In this document: one piece after another, positions 52,705 through 61,494 of the stretch
Layout: the number at the start of each line of letters is the position of its first letter
How positions within the stretch are numbered: the first letter of the stretch is position 1
From: an uncultured Bacteroidales bacterium
GTDB taxonomy: Bacteria; Bacteroidota; Bacteroidia; Bacteroidales; P3
Length of the DNA stretch: 64,000 bases
Assembly: GCA_900314725.1 (NCBI GenBank)
Contig: OMWJ01000007.1
Coordinates: 1 to 64,000, forward strand
Direction: 5' to 3'
Translations under genes and position numbers: made by a program
Notes under the pieces: model-generated
Database searches by the model: none
The model's input: only the letters and a program-made list of their open reading frames with translations
What the model was told of the DNA's origin: nothing

Positions 52705-52977
52705 TTATTCTCTTTCCTGTATGGTTACATGTATTGTGTCTCCGCCTTGTTTGCCTAACTTTTTGCGGATAGATTTCAGAACTCCTATGATATGTTGTTC
52801 TGTTCCCATTTTAACAAGTGAGCCATCGTACTTAATACCATCAAATGTAGCCCGAACCTTCACTCTTCCTTTGCCAAATTCTTGTCTTACATCAAAAGGA
52901 AACTCAACCCACGCCGCATCAATCTCATTGTCGGGAATGATGACGGCGTCAAACTCATAGATTTTGGGATTAATCAT
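52705..52977 (-). CDS. DUF1905 domain protein
   Basis: 90 residues from the ATG at 52977 (a TTG lies two codons earlier). The whole protein is a DUF1905 domain: AWVEFPFDVRQEFGKGRVKV, TFDGIKYDGSLVKMG, and the final GDTIHVTIQERE, a small beta-barrel-like domain. The usual C-terminal YdeI/OmdA partner domain is absent. Cytoplasmic; function unknown. It follows the mutase gene at a ~57 bp gap on the same strand. Confidence 0.88.
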   Translation of the reverse strand: MINPKIYEFDAVIIPDNEIDAAWVEFPFDVRQEFGKGRVKVRATFDGIKYDGSLVKMGTEQHIIGVLKSIRKKLGKQGGDTIHVTIQERE

Positions 52978-53034
52978 CTTCAAAATCTTCTCTTTATGAT
53001 TTTATCTCCTTGTAGAACGTGTTGAAATATAGGT

Positions 53035-54777
53035 TTATACAAGATTTAACTCTTTTTTGATTTGTTCTATCTTGTTTTGAGATTGTTCTAATAAGTCTGC
53101 GAAGTTATCATTTGCATTAAACTCAGACCTTACTCCAAAGTAGAATTTTATTTTAGGTTCTGTGCCGGAAGGACGGACAGAGATTTTGCTTCCGTCTTCC
53201 AAATAATATTGTAGAACATTAGATTTAGGAAGAGAAAGTTTTTCTTCTTTGTTGTTGATAAGGTCTTTGCTTATTTGCAGTTCTATATCATTGATTTTTA
53301 CAACCCTTTTTCCGATAACAGTCTTTGGAGGATTGTTTCTGAAGTCAGACATCATTTTTTCTATCTCCTCTGCTCCCGTCTTGCCTTTGCGGACTATGGA
53401 AACAAGGCCGTCTTGGTAGTAACCATATTTACGGTATATCTCTAAAAGAATATCATAAATAGTTTTGCCATTTTGTTTTGCCCATGCACACATTTCTGCT
53501 AAAATACAGCAAGTTGAGACTGCATCTTTATCTCTTACGAAATCACCTAACAAATAGCCATAACTTTCTTCACCTCCGCCGATATATTGCTCCTTACCCT
53601 CCAAGTTAAGTATTTTGTCAGCAATCCATTTGAAACCAGTCAAAACATCATAGCATTTTACTTTATAGTCTTCAGCTAAAACTTTGATAAGTTCAGATGT
53701 AACTATTGTTTTTATAATAAATTCGTTGCCTTTCAAAAGACCAAGCTCTGTATATCTTTGAAGGATATAGTAAGTAAGGAGAGTTGCTGTTTGATTGCCG
53801 TTGAGCATCATTACCTTTCCTTCGTTGTCCCTTATTGTCAGAGCCTCACGGTCAGCATCTGGGTCAGTGGCAAGAAGAATGTCTGCTTTTTCTTCCTCCA
53901 TTAGTTTTATGCCAAGTTCCAATGCTTTCCTTTCCTCAGGGTTTGGAGAGACAGTTGTTGGGAAATTGCCGTCTGGAATGCTTTGTTGCTTTTCAGTAAC
54001 TATGTTGTTGAAACCGTATAGTTTAAGTGCTTCTGGTACAATCCTGAATCCTGTTCCATGCAAAGGCGTATAAGCAATTTTAATGTTCTTGTAGTTCTCC
54101 AATCCTTTGTCTGCAAGAGACAAAGTTTTGATTTTTTCGAAATATATTTTGTCAAATTCGTCAGGAAGTATGGTTATGTTATCCATATTCTCCTGCATGA
54201 TGACTTGAGAAATATCATTTATTGCATCAACTCTTGTTATTACGTTCTCGTCATGAGGGAATACTAATTGAGCACCGTCATTCCAATATGCTTTGTAGCC
54301 ATTGTATTCTTTAGGATTATGAGATGCAGTAAGCATTACTCCTGCATCGCAATGCAGTTCTCTTACTGCGAAACTCAAAAGAGGAGTAGGGTGAATGTTC
54401 TCAAATAGAAAGACTTTGAAACCATTGCCAGCAAACACTTTAGCAACAATTGTGGCAAAATCTTTGCTGTTGTTTCTGCTATCAAAAGCTATTGCAACTT
54501 TTATTTCTTGTTTTGCGGAATTCTGTTCTTTGATATAAGTGGCAAAACCTTGAGTAGCCATTGCAACAACAATGCTATTCATTCTGTTTGTGCCGACTCC
54601 CATCACGCCTCTTAAACCTCCTGTTCCAAAAGCAAGTTTTTTGTAGAAAGCGTCGTTGAATTCGTCAATGTTTTCTTCTTTTAGACGCTTGATTTCTTTC
54701 TTTATATCTTCGTTGATGCTGTCTGAGTTTAACCACTGTTCAGCATTTATTAACGCTTGTTTGTCCAATTCAGCCAT
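53035..54777 (-). CDS. Phospho-sugar mutase (phosphoglucomutase/phosphomannomutase)
   Basis: 580 residues, the long alpha-phosphohexomutase type. Interconverts hexose 1- and 6-phosphates. The phosphoserine loop TASHNPKEYNGYKAYW is near residue 140, the metal loop ATDPDADRE near 299, the sugar loop GGGEESYGYLLGD near 396, and the phosphate loop RPSGTEPKIKFYF near 535. GTGGLRGVMGVGTNRMN near 51 is also typical. Substrate preference cannot be read. Confidence 0.94.
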   Translation of the reverse strand: MAELDKQALINAEQWLNSDSINEDIKKEIKRLKEENIDEFNDAFYKKLAFGTGGLRGVMGVGTNRMNSIVVAMATQGFATYIKEQNSAKQEIKVAIAFDSRNNSKDFATIVAKVFAGNGFKVFLFENIHPTPLLSFAVRELHCDAGVMLTASHNPKEYNGYKAYWNDGAQLVFPHDENVITRVDAINDISQVIMQENMDNITILPDEFDKIYFEKIKTLSLADKGLENYKNIKIAYTPLHGTGFRIVPEALKLYGFNNIVTEKQQSIPDGNFPTTVSPNPEERKALELGIKLMEEEKADILLATDPDADREALTIRDNEGKVMMLNGNQTATLLTYYILQRYTELGLLKGNEFIIKTIVTSELIKVLAEDYKVKCYDVLTGFKWIADKILNLEGKEQYIGGGEESYGYLLGDFVRDKDAVSTCCILAEMCAWAKQNGKTIYDILLEIYRKYGYYQDGLVSIVRKGKTGAEEIEKMMSDFRNNPPKTVIGKRVVKINDIELQISKDLINNKEEKLSLPKSNVLQYYLEDGSKISVRPSGTEPKIKFYFGVRSEFNANDNFADLLEQSQNKIEQIKKELNLV

Positions 54778-54781
54778 GATC

Positions 54782-55792
54782 TTATCTCCTTTTTTTATTG
54801 TTCTTTTGATTTTCTAAATATTCTTGTGCTTCTGCATTGCCCATTGAAGCTGCTTTTGTGTAGAATTCCAATGCTTTCTTTTTGTTCTTCTTTACACTTT
54901 CGCCATTTTGGTATGCTTTTGCAAGAATGAGGTAACTATCTGCTTTATAGATTTTCTTTAGGTTTAAGATTTCGTTGAGGTCATCAGTCTTTTGATAGTT
55001 CTTTAAGGCAATAACTTCTTTTGCTTGCAGGATACCATTATTGGCCGCAAGTTTGTAGTACTTTAGGGCTTTGTTTTCATCTTTTTCTCCTGCATATCCA
55101 TTTTGTAATAATTCGGCATAGACATACTGAGCCATAGGAATATCTTTTTCCAATGCGATGTTTGTAAGTGTGTATGCTCTTTCATAATCTGGAGCGATAG
55201 AACCGTTGGATGAAAGTATGTAAGCTAAATAAGCCATAGCTACGGTGTCGTTATTCTTTATCGCTTTTTCGTACCAATAGACAGACTCTTGCCAATTTTC
55301 TTCAACAACTTCGCCTGCTAAATAGCAATCTCCGATACGTCTTTGTGCCAAGCCTTCTTCTCTTTCAGCACATACTCTATACCAAAGATAAGCACGCGAA
55401 AGGCTTTGACGAGTTCCTAATCCTGCGTCAAACATAGTTGCAACCTTTAGCTGAGATCTTTCATGGCCTCGTTCAGCTGCTTTTATATAATAATTGAAAG
55501 CATTAGTGTAGTTCTGATTACAGCCTAAGCCTTCTTCATACATAGAAGCTGTCATATAACAAGCTTCCAAATTACCTCTGTCTCCTGCTTGCTTGTACCA
55601 AACAAAGGCTTTCTTGTAGTCTTGAAGCATTCCAACTCCTTTATAATACTGTTCTGCTAAGTTATACATAGCAGTAACGTTGCCAGAACGTGCTTTTAGT
55701 TCTAAATTCTGTTGAGCTTTTACATTGACATTGCATAAAACTAATGCAAAAGCAAAGAAAATGATGATATTATTTAAGTTTCTATTCTTCAT
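54782..55792 (-). CDS. Secreted Sel1-repeat protein
   Basis: 336 residues from the ATG at 55792, which begins the signal peptide (MKNRNLNNIIIFFAFALVLC, to about VKAQ). An in-frame ATG seven codons earlier is possible. About eight Sel1-like (TPR-related) repeats fill the rest, of the form AMYNLAEQYYKGVGMLQDYK and AFVWYKQAGDRGNLEA. It is a periplasmic or secreted adaptor for protein binding. It overlaps the upstream Sel1 gene by 11 bases, and the mutase gene begins 4 bases after its stop. Confidence 0.85.
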   Translation of the reverse strand: MKNRNLNNIIIFFAFALVLCNVNVKAQQNLELKARSGNVTAMYNLAEQYYKGVGMLQDYKKAFVWYKQAGDRGNLEACYMTASMYEEGLGCNQNYTNAFNYYIKAAERGHERSQLKVATMFDAGLGTRQSLSRAYLWYRVCAEREEGLAQRRIGDCYLAGEVVEENWQESVYWYEKAIKNNDTVAMAYLAYILSSNGSIAPDYERAYTLTNIALEKDIPMAQYVYAELLQNGYAGEKDENKALKYYKLAANNGILQAKEVIALKNYQKTDDLNEILNLKKIYKADSYLILAKAYQNGESVKKNKKKALEFYTKAASMGNAEAQEYLENQKNNKKRR

Positions 55793-56387
55793 ATTGCCAT
55801 AATTGTTTTTCATTCCAATATTCTAATGCTGTAGGATAGCCTTCGCGATAAGCCATTTTTACATAGTTAAGGCTTTGAGCAACATCTTTTTTGCAGCCTG
55901 TTCCTTCGTAATACATAGTTCCAACTTTGAACATAGCTTTTGCAAGACCTCCGTCATCTGCTGCTTGTTTATAGTATTTGAAAGCCGTAGGAAGATGTTT
56001 CGCAACACCGACTCCTTGCGAATACATTTCACCTAAAGAATAACATGCTTCATAGTTGTTTAAATCTGCAGCCTTTTTGTAATAAGTAAAAGCAAGATGA
56101 ACATTCTGTTTTACGTCTGTACCATAGTAGTACAAGTCTCCAAGAGCCATAATAGCGTCTTTTTGATTTTGTTCTGCAGCTTTTTTGTACCAGTATATTG
56201 CTTTCTTTATATCTTTTTGCATTTTGCCGTCTTGAGAATACATTCTTCCCAATTTATATTGAGCAACTGGGTCCCCATCTTCAGCAGCTGCAACAAAAGT
56301 TTGGGCATGTAAAGAACCGATACTCAAAAAAGTAATCACAAAAACGAATGCTCCCAAAAGCAATCTCTTTATTTTTATGTTGTTCAT
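55782..56387 (-). CDS. Secreted Sel1-repeat protein
   Basis: 201 residues: signal peptide (to about LHAQ, residue 29) and four Sel1-like repeats (QYKLGRMYSQDGKMQKDIKK, AIMALGDLYYYGTDVKQNVH and two more). It is first in a three-gene run with the second Sel1 gene and the phosphohexomutase. A likely tandem duplicate with later divergence. Tentative -7 box TATTTTTG (minus) at 56415-56422. Confidence 0.85.
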   Translation of the reverse strand: MNNIKIKRLLLGAFVFVITFLSIGSLHAQTFVAAAEDGDPVAQYKLGRMYSQDGKMQKDIKKAIYWYKKAAEQNQKDAIMALGDLYYYGTDVKQNVHLAFTYYKKAADLNNYEACYSLGEMYSQGVGVAKHLPTAFKYYKQAADDGGLAKAMFKVGTMYYEGTGCKKDVAQSLNYVKMAYREGYPTALEYWNEKQLWQYEE

Positions 56388-56556
56388 ATAAGTTGTGTTT
56401 TAAAAATTGGACTACAAAAATACTTAATTTTTATAATACAACGATGATAAATTCAAAATATTTACAAAATATCTTGTTTTTTTGCTTGAAGACTTTGTTT
56501 TAGTTGAAAAAAAGTGAGCTTTTTTGTTCAGAATTTAAAATATTTTGTAAATAAAA

Positions 56557-56586
56557 TTGGTAGGAGAATAAAAAGTTGTAATTTTG
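56557..56586 (+). promoter_or_regulatory. Promoter of the Omp28-like lipoprotein gene
   Basis: TTG at 56557-56559, 19 bases, TAATTTTG at 56579-56586; start codon at 56621. A single array-like unit (AAGACTT at 56489) lies further upstream. Confidence 0.75.
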
Positions 56587-56620
56587 GAGCGTCTTAATAA
56601 ACAGTATATATAAAAAAGCT

Positions 56621-57451
56621 ATGAAAAAACTACAGATAATATTATCATCTATACTTGGAGCATTGTTTTTTTTTGCTTGTGATGACTATAATGAACAAGA
56701 ATTTCTAAAACCTGCTGGCACAGAAATAGAAGAAGATATAGCAGTTACAAAAAATCAAAATTCTCAGGCTGTGTTGTTGGAAGAACATACAGGATGGGGT
56801 TGTAATAATTGTCCCCGTGCAGCAGAAAAGTTAGAGGATTTAAAGAAAGCTTTTGGGGATAAACTGGTAGCAGTTGCGATTCATGCAGGGACTCTTGCTC
56901 AGCCGGGCAAGTCAAATAATTATCTTGATTTAAGAACAGACTATGGCAACACTTTGGCAGATTTTTTTGGAATAAATGCAAGACCCGCTGGAATAATAAA
57001 CAGAAATAACACTATGGTTCAGTATTCTGATTGGGAAAGTGTAATAAATTCAGAACTTTCATCAAGTACTCATAGCATAAACATAGGTTTAGGTGTTAAA
57101 GAATCAGGTAACCAAATATATATAGGAACAGAACTGTCATTTATAAGAGATGTTAATAGTGAATTATTGCTTACTTTGATTGTGGTAGAAGATGATATTG
57201 TCGGAGTTCAAAGAGATGGTACAGAAAAAATAGAAGACTATGTGTTTAAAAATGTACTTAGAGCAAATCCTCTTATAGAAATGCAGATAAATACAGAAAA
57301 AGTTTCTGCCAATGAAACTCTGAAAAAGAACTATGCAATAAAAATTGACTCCACTTGGAACTTGGATAATTGCAGAGTAGTTGCCATTGTAACAGATAAA
57401 AATACAGGTAAAGTTTTACAAGCAAATGAAATTTTTGTAAGAAATTCTTGA
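56621..57451 (+). CDS. Omp28-like lipoprotein with thioredoxin-type CxxC
   Basis: 276 residues. Lipobox FFAC near residue 20, then DDYNEQE. The Omp28-related domain has a thioredoxin-like start LLEEHTGWGCNNCPRAAEKL near residue 51 with a CNNC pair, then VAVAIHAGTLA. It is shorter than the T9SS-sorted relative at 37604 (600 residues) and uses a lipid anchor instead of a sorting domain, so the same domain is delivered to the surface by two routes. Probably thiol-disulfide or binding function. Confidence 0.87.
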   Translation: MKKLQIILSSILGALFFFACDDYNEQEFLKPAGTEIEEDIAVTKNQNSQAVLLEEHTGWGCNNCPRAAEKLEDLKKAFGDKLVAVAIHAGTLAQPGKSNNYLDLRTDYGNTLADFFGINARPAGIINRNNTMVQYSDWESVINSELSSSTHSINIGLGVKESGNQIYIGTELSFIRDVNSELLLTLIVVEDDIVGVQRDGTEKIEDYVFKNVLRANPLIEMQINTEKVSANETLKKNYAIKIDSTWNLDNCRVVAIVTDKNTGKVLQANEIFVRNS

Positions 57452-57456
57452 TTTTG

Positions 57457-57488
57457 TTTGTTTTTTCTAAAAAGTTGTACTACTTTTG
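57457..57488 (+). promoter_or_regulatory. Promoter of the small T9SS protein gene
   Basis: TTTG at 57457-57460, 20 bases, TACTTTTG at 57481-57488, start at 57531. So this gene is not only read from the Omp28 gene. Confidence 0.72.
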
Positions 57489-57530
57489 CAACTCGGATAT
57501 AAAGAGGTTAATTAAATAAAAGATATAGAG

Positions 57531-58271
57531 ATGAAAAAGATATATTTGTTATGGGTTTTATTGTTCAGTGTGTTTGTTGTCAATGCCCAAGTATTTAGAT
57601 TGTCATACATAGACAGAGAGAGTGGAGATTCATTAGTGTTTGACAATGTTTGCCATGTGCTGTTAGATTCTGATGAAGATTTTAACGCAACGTTTATTTA
57701 TTTTGAAAATATTTCTGGACAGGAGATAAATTATAGAGTTCAATTGACAGAAAAAAATCTTTCTCAAGGTGCTACTGTTCAAATGTGTTTCAGTGGTTCT
57801 TGTCTTGAAACAGATTTATCTGATGTTAAAACTTTGCAAGCAGGAGAAGTAATGAGGGATTTTGATTTGACTTATCTTTATCCTACTTTGGATGTCTCTC
57901 GTGTGAAAGTTAGTTTTGTTTCTGCAGATAATGATGAAGTATTACAATCTTTTGATGTAACATATAGCGAAACATTAGAACAGGTATCTGTTCCAAAGGT
58001 AGAAAAGAATGTAGGTCTGTCTTTATCTGCTTCTCCAATACCTGCTGCTTCTTATACTAATATTCGTTATTCAATACCTACGCAATACAAAAATGCAAAT
58101 ATAGTTATAAGAAATCCTCTTGGAACTGTAGTCGCAAAATATAGTGTTCCTACAGGAAAGAATGGAAAGGTTAATGTTAATGTTTCTAACCTGAATTCTG
58201 GAATGTATTTCTATTCTATTGTAGCTGACGGTAAAACTCTTTCAACAAAGAAACTTATTGTTAAACATTAA
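57531..58271 (+). CDS. Small secreted protein with T9SS sorting domain
   Basis: 246 residues. Signal peptide ends VVNAQ (residue ~20). An Ig/CARDB-like beta domain follows (YFENISGQEINYRVQL and CFSGSCLETDLSDVKTL with a Cys pair). The last ~80 residues are a T9SS sorting domain (LSASPIPAASYTNIRYS, NLNSGMYFYSIV, STKKLIVKH). About 80 bp after the Omp28-like lipoprotein gene. In Bacteroidota, such Omp28 plus small-CTD pairs recur, so the two may form one surface complex; that is inference. Confidence 0.85.
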   Translation: MKKIYLLWVLLFSVFVVNAQVFRLSYIDRESGDSLVFDNVCHVLLDSDEDFNATFIYFENISGQEINYRVQLTEKNLSQGATVQMCFSGSCLETDLSDVKTLQAGEVMRDFDLTYLYPTLDVSRVKVSFVSADNDEVLQSFDVTYSETLEQVSVPKVEKNVGLSLSASPIPAASYTNIRYSIPTQYKNANIVIRNPLGTVVAKYSVPTGKNGKVNVNVSNLNSGMYFYSIVADGKTLSTKKLIVKH

Positions 58272-58295
58272 TAAATTATTTTTTCATAATTGCAT

Positions 58296-58335
58296 GAACA
58301 AGTGTGATTTCAAATGTTGCACTTGTTCGTTTTGT
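58296..58335 (+). terminator. Terminator after the small T9SS gene
   Basis: 9 bp stem GAACAAGTG/CACTTGTTC with a 15-base loop, then GTTTTGTTTT. Confidence 0.78.
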
Positions 58336-58385
58336 TTTAAAGATTAAGAATAAATAGTATAGTATTTCAGAAATTTGTTGTTGAT

Positions 58386-61300
58386 ATGTTGCTTAATAGA
58401 ATAAAACGTAATATACTATACACCATAATCTCCATATTTGCTGTTACGCTTTTGTGGTTTGTTTTCATTGTTCTACATCCTCATTTTCAAGTAGCCTCTT
58501 TTGAAAAAAAAATCAATGAAGTATATGAAAATATAGAACAGGAAGGCGAGAAATTTCAGTTTAAAGGAGATAGTCTCATATATTGGACAACAAACAACAT
58601 ACCTATTAAATATCCAATCTTAGATACTAACAAGATAGTATTTATTTCCAATGGTATTTACTTAAAGAAAACTCTTCATTCACAAGACACTACAACGCTT
58701 TATTTATATCTTGTAAAAAATAACTATAAAATTCTAAATGCGTACAACCAAAATAAGTTTAATAAGCCCTTTTCTCTTAACGATAGCATAGATATTTCTC
58801 TTCAGAAAACAAACTTACCAATAAAGATAGGAGGTCAAGAAGTTTTTTATTTAGATTTTTCACATTACGATTATCAACCTAAGTCATACCAACTATTTAT
58901 TCTGGATTTATTAGTCATTATTTCAGTTTTCTTTACCTTGATGATGCTCATATCATTGATAAAAAAGAAGCCTAATTCTAAGATTATAGCTTTTCTTATA
59001 CTACTGCCTGTATATATTATCAATGTTTATTTGGTGTATTTTCTTTGTTCGCACAATCCAAATATTTCTTTTTATCTTTATTCTTCAGAACTTAACTATA
59101 ACAATATCTTATTTTTTATAATACTGACTGTTTCTGGTTTTATTGTTTATACTTTAAGTAATAAGTTTTTCTCATTTCAAGAGAATAAAAGGTTTGCTTT
59201 GTCCAGAAAGATACTTGTTCTTTTGATGATCTCCATTATTTACGGAACAATAATGGAAGTTTTCAATCATAATAACATAGAAAGAATAGCGGAGCAAAAG
59301 GCTTTATCTTTAGCCAATAGGCGTAATCCTGAGACGGAAGCAAATTTTGTTAATCATATTCTTTCGTTGGAAAGCGATGAAGAGTTTGCAAAATTTATAA
59401 ACAACAAACAATATGCATTGGCAGAAGACTATGTAGTAAATGATTATTTTAAGAGTATAGCAGAAAACTATCACGTGGGGACTTTGATATTCAAAGACAA
59501 TGACTCAATGTTGGTTGAGCCGATGCACTATTATGTTAATATACTTTCATACGTAGAAAATCGTATCCGACAAGCACGAAGAATAGACTCGGTTATGTGC
59601 TGGGTGGAGGATAATGAGAACGATAATAACAATACATATATCTATTTGTGTAAGAGTGATGATGTTAATATATTTGTAGAATGCCTAAAGAAAAAGAATT
59701 CTAAGAATATGAATTACTCACTTTTGCTTTCGCCTAAAGAAAATAGAGAAGATAATCTTTTTAGTTATGCTCGTTATCACAACCAACATCTTATTTATTC
59801 ATACGGAGAAAGAAATTTTGAAAATACAATAAAAAACACTCGTTCTATATGGAAAAATGAAAAACAATATCGTACTTTCTATCTGCAAGATGACAATAAT
59901 ACTTACCTTGTTTGCTATCCTTATCGTTTGCCATACAATATTCTTGGAGCAATATCCTTGTTTTTCCTTTTGCTTATCATTATTTCTGGTATAGATTTTC
60001 TTATATCTTCATCCACTCGTTTTAAGAGTTTTTCTCCTGGTATTCGTTCTTCCATTCTTCTTTCTTTAGTCGGTTCATTTGTAATCGGAATTATAATATC
60101 AGGCTTCTTTAGTATAAGGAGTATAAACTCTTTCAACAGAACATTTAATCAGGATATTTTAAAGGAAAAAACAACAAGCGTAAAAATAGAAATAGAGAAT
60201 TTCCTAAAGAATAACAGTAAAGATGATTTACAAGCTTACATAATAAATCTGTCAAATACTTTTCTGACCGATATAAATCTATTTGACACCAATTATACTC
60301 TGGTTTATACTTCACAAAAATCTGTTTTTGAACAAGGATTCTTACTTGATAAAATAAATCCAAAGGCTAAGGATGTCAAGAATGATGTTTTTAATCTATA
60401 TACAACAGAAAAAATAGGAGAGTTAAACTTCTCTTCTTCATATGCAACTATAACAGATGACGCAGATAGGGCTTTGTATTATCTCAACATACCATTTATT
60501 AACCAACAAAAGAGAATGGAGGAAAACATCAACAATCTTATAAATAACTTTATAAATATGTTTTTGTTTTGGGTCAATATCTCCATAATAATCTTTATTC
60601 TTGTGAGCGATTTTATTACTAAGCCACTTCAAATACTTAAAGACAAGCTTAAAAAGGTAGATATTGACGGCAAAAACGAAAAAATTATCTGGGAAAAAAA
60701 TGATGAGATTGGCGAACTTATCAAGACTTATAACCAGATGATAGAAAAGATAGAAGAAAGTTCTATCCTTTTAAAGCAACAGGAAAGAAACACATCTTGG
60801 AGAGAACTTGCTAACCAAGTAGCTCACGATATTAACAATCCTTTAACTCCAATGAAACTCTCTATTCAATATCTTCAAAAAATATATAATGAAAAACCAG
60901 AATTGTTTGAGAAGAAATTTGCTACACTTGCTCCATCTCTTATCTCTCAAATAGACTCTATTTCAACAATAGCTTCAGAACTCAATAATTATAGCAAGCC
61001 TTCTACGTCAAAGAAAGAGAAAACAGATATAATTCATTGCTTGACCACTGCCAAAAACTTGTTTGAAAACACTAACGATATAAAAATAAATATCTCAACT
61101 CCAAAGGAACACATATTTGTTGTTGGAGAACTTCAACCCTTTGTGAGAATATTTAACAATCTGTTGAAGAATGCTTATCAGGCAATTAGAGAAAAAGAAG
61201 ATGGAAAGATAAATATCACAGTCAAAGAAGAAAATTCTCTATGTATAGTTTCTATATATGACAATGGTTGTGGGATAAAGGAGGAAGATTTTCCAAAGAT

Positions 61301-61457
61301 TTTTACTCCACACTTCACAACCAAACAAGATGGCAATGGTATAGGCTTGACTATAGTGAAAAACATAATAGAAAGTTATGATGGTACGATAAGTTTCTTA
61401 AGTAAAGAGAATGAAGGTACAACATTTAACATAAGCCTAAATCTTTTTGAAAATTAA
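58386..61457 (+). CDS. NtrY-like sensor histidine kinase
   Basis: 1023 residues. Several membrane helices (at ~13-31, a block of four at ~170-290, pairs at ~510-585 and ~710-735) separate two large extracytoplasmic parts. A HAMP-like linker follows (FITKPLQILKDKLKK...NDEIGELIKTYNQM). The H box is HDINNPLTPMKLS with phospho-acceptor His814. The ATPase domain shows N-box NNLLKNAYQAI, G1 DNGCGIKEEDF and G2 GNGIGLTIVKN. No receiver domain. It probably pairs with an NtrX-type regulator elsewhere. It overlaps the frame of the next gene. Confidence 0.93.
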   Translation: MLLNRIKRNILYTIISIFAVTLLWFVFIVLHPHFQVASFEKKINEVYENIEQEGEKFQFKGDSLIYWTTNNIPIKYPILDTNKIVFISNGIYLKKTLHSQDTTTLYLYLVKNNYKILNAYNQNKFNKPFSLNDSIDISLQKTNLPIKIGGQEVFYLDFSHYDYQPKSYQLFILDLLVIISVFFTLMMLISLIKKKPNSKIIAFLILLPVYIINVYLVYFLCSHNPNISFYLYSSELNYNNILFFIILTVSGFIVYTLSNKFFSFQENKRFALSRKILVLLMISIIYGTIMEVFNHNNIERIAEQKALSLANRRNPETEANFVNHILSLESDEEFAKFINNKQYALAEDYVVNDYFKSIAENYHVGTLIFKDNDSMLVEPMHYYVNILSYVENRIRQARRIDSVMCWVEDNENDNNNTYIYLCKSDDVNIFVECLKKKNSKNMNYSLLLSPKENREDNLFSYARYHNQHLIYSYGERNFENTIKNTRSIWKNEKQYRTFYLQDDNNTYLVCYPYRLPYNILGAISLFFLLLIIISGIDFLISSSTRFKSFSPGIRSSILLSLVGSFVIGIIISGFFSIRSINSFNRTFNQDILKEKTTSVKIEIENFLKNNSKDDLQAYIINLSNTFLTDINLFDTNYTLVYTSQKSVFEQGFLLDKINPKAKDVKNDVFNLYTTEKIGELNFSSSYATITDDADRALYYLNIPFINQQKRMEENINNLINNFINMFLFWVNISIIIFILVSDFITKPLQILKDKLKKVDIDGKNEKIIWEKNDEIGELIKTYNQMIEKIEESSILLKQQERNTSWRELANQVAHDINNPLTPMKLSIQYLQKIYNEKPELFEKKFATLAPSLISQIDSISTIASELNNYSKPSTSKKEKTDIIHCLTTAKNLFENTNDIKINISTPKEHIFVVGELQPFVRIFNNLLKNAYQAIREKEDGKINITVKEENSLCIVSIYDNGCGIKEEDFPKIFTPHFTTKQDGNGIGLTIVKNIIESYDGTISFLSKENEGTTFNISLNLFEN

Positions 61458-61494
61458 AACAAGGAAAAACAAGATAAAAACAACTTCAATTGCG

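Noticed and set aside
56489..56531. AAGACTT at 56489 followed 21 bases later by an A-rich unit, a possible ninth array.
   Set aside because: Only one clear word; not enough to separate from chance. Kept out of the array count.
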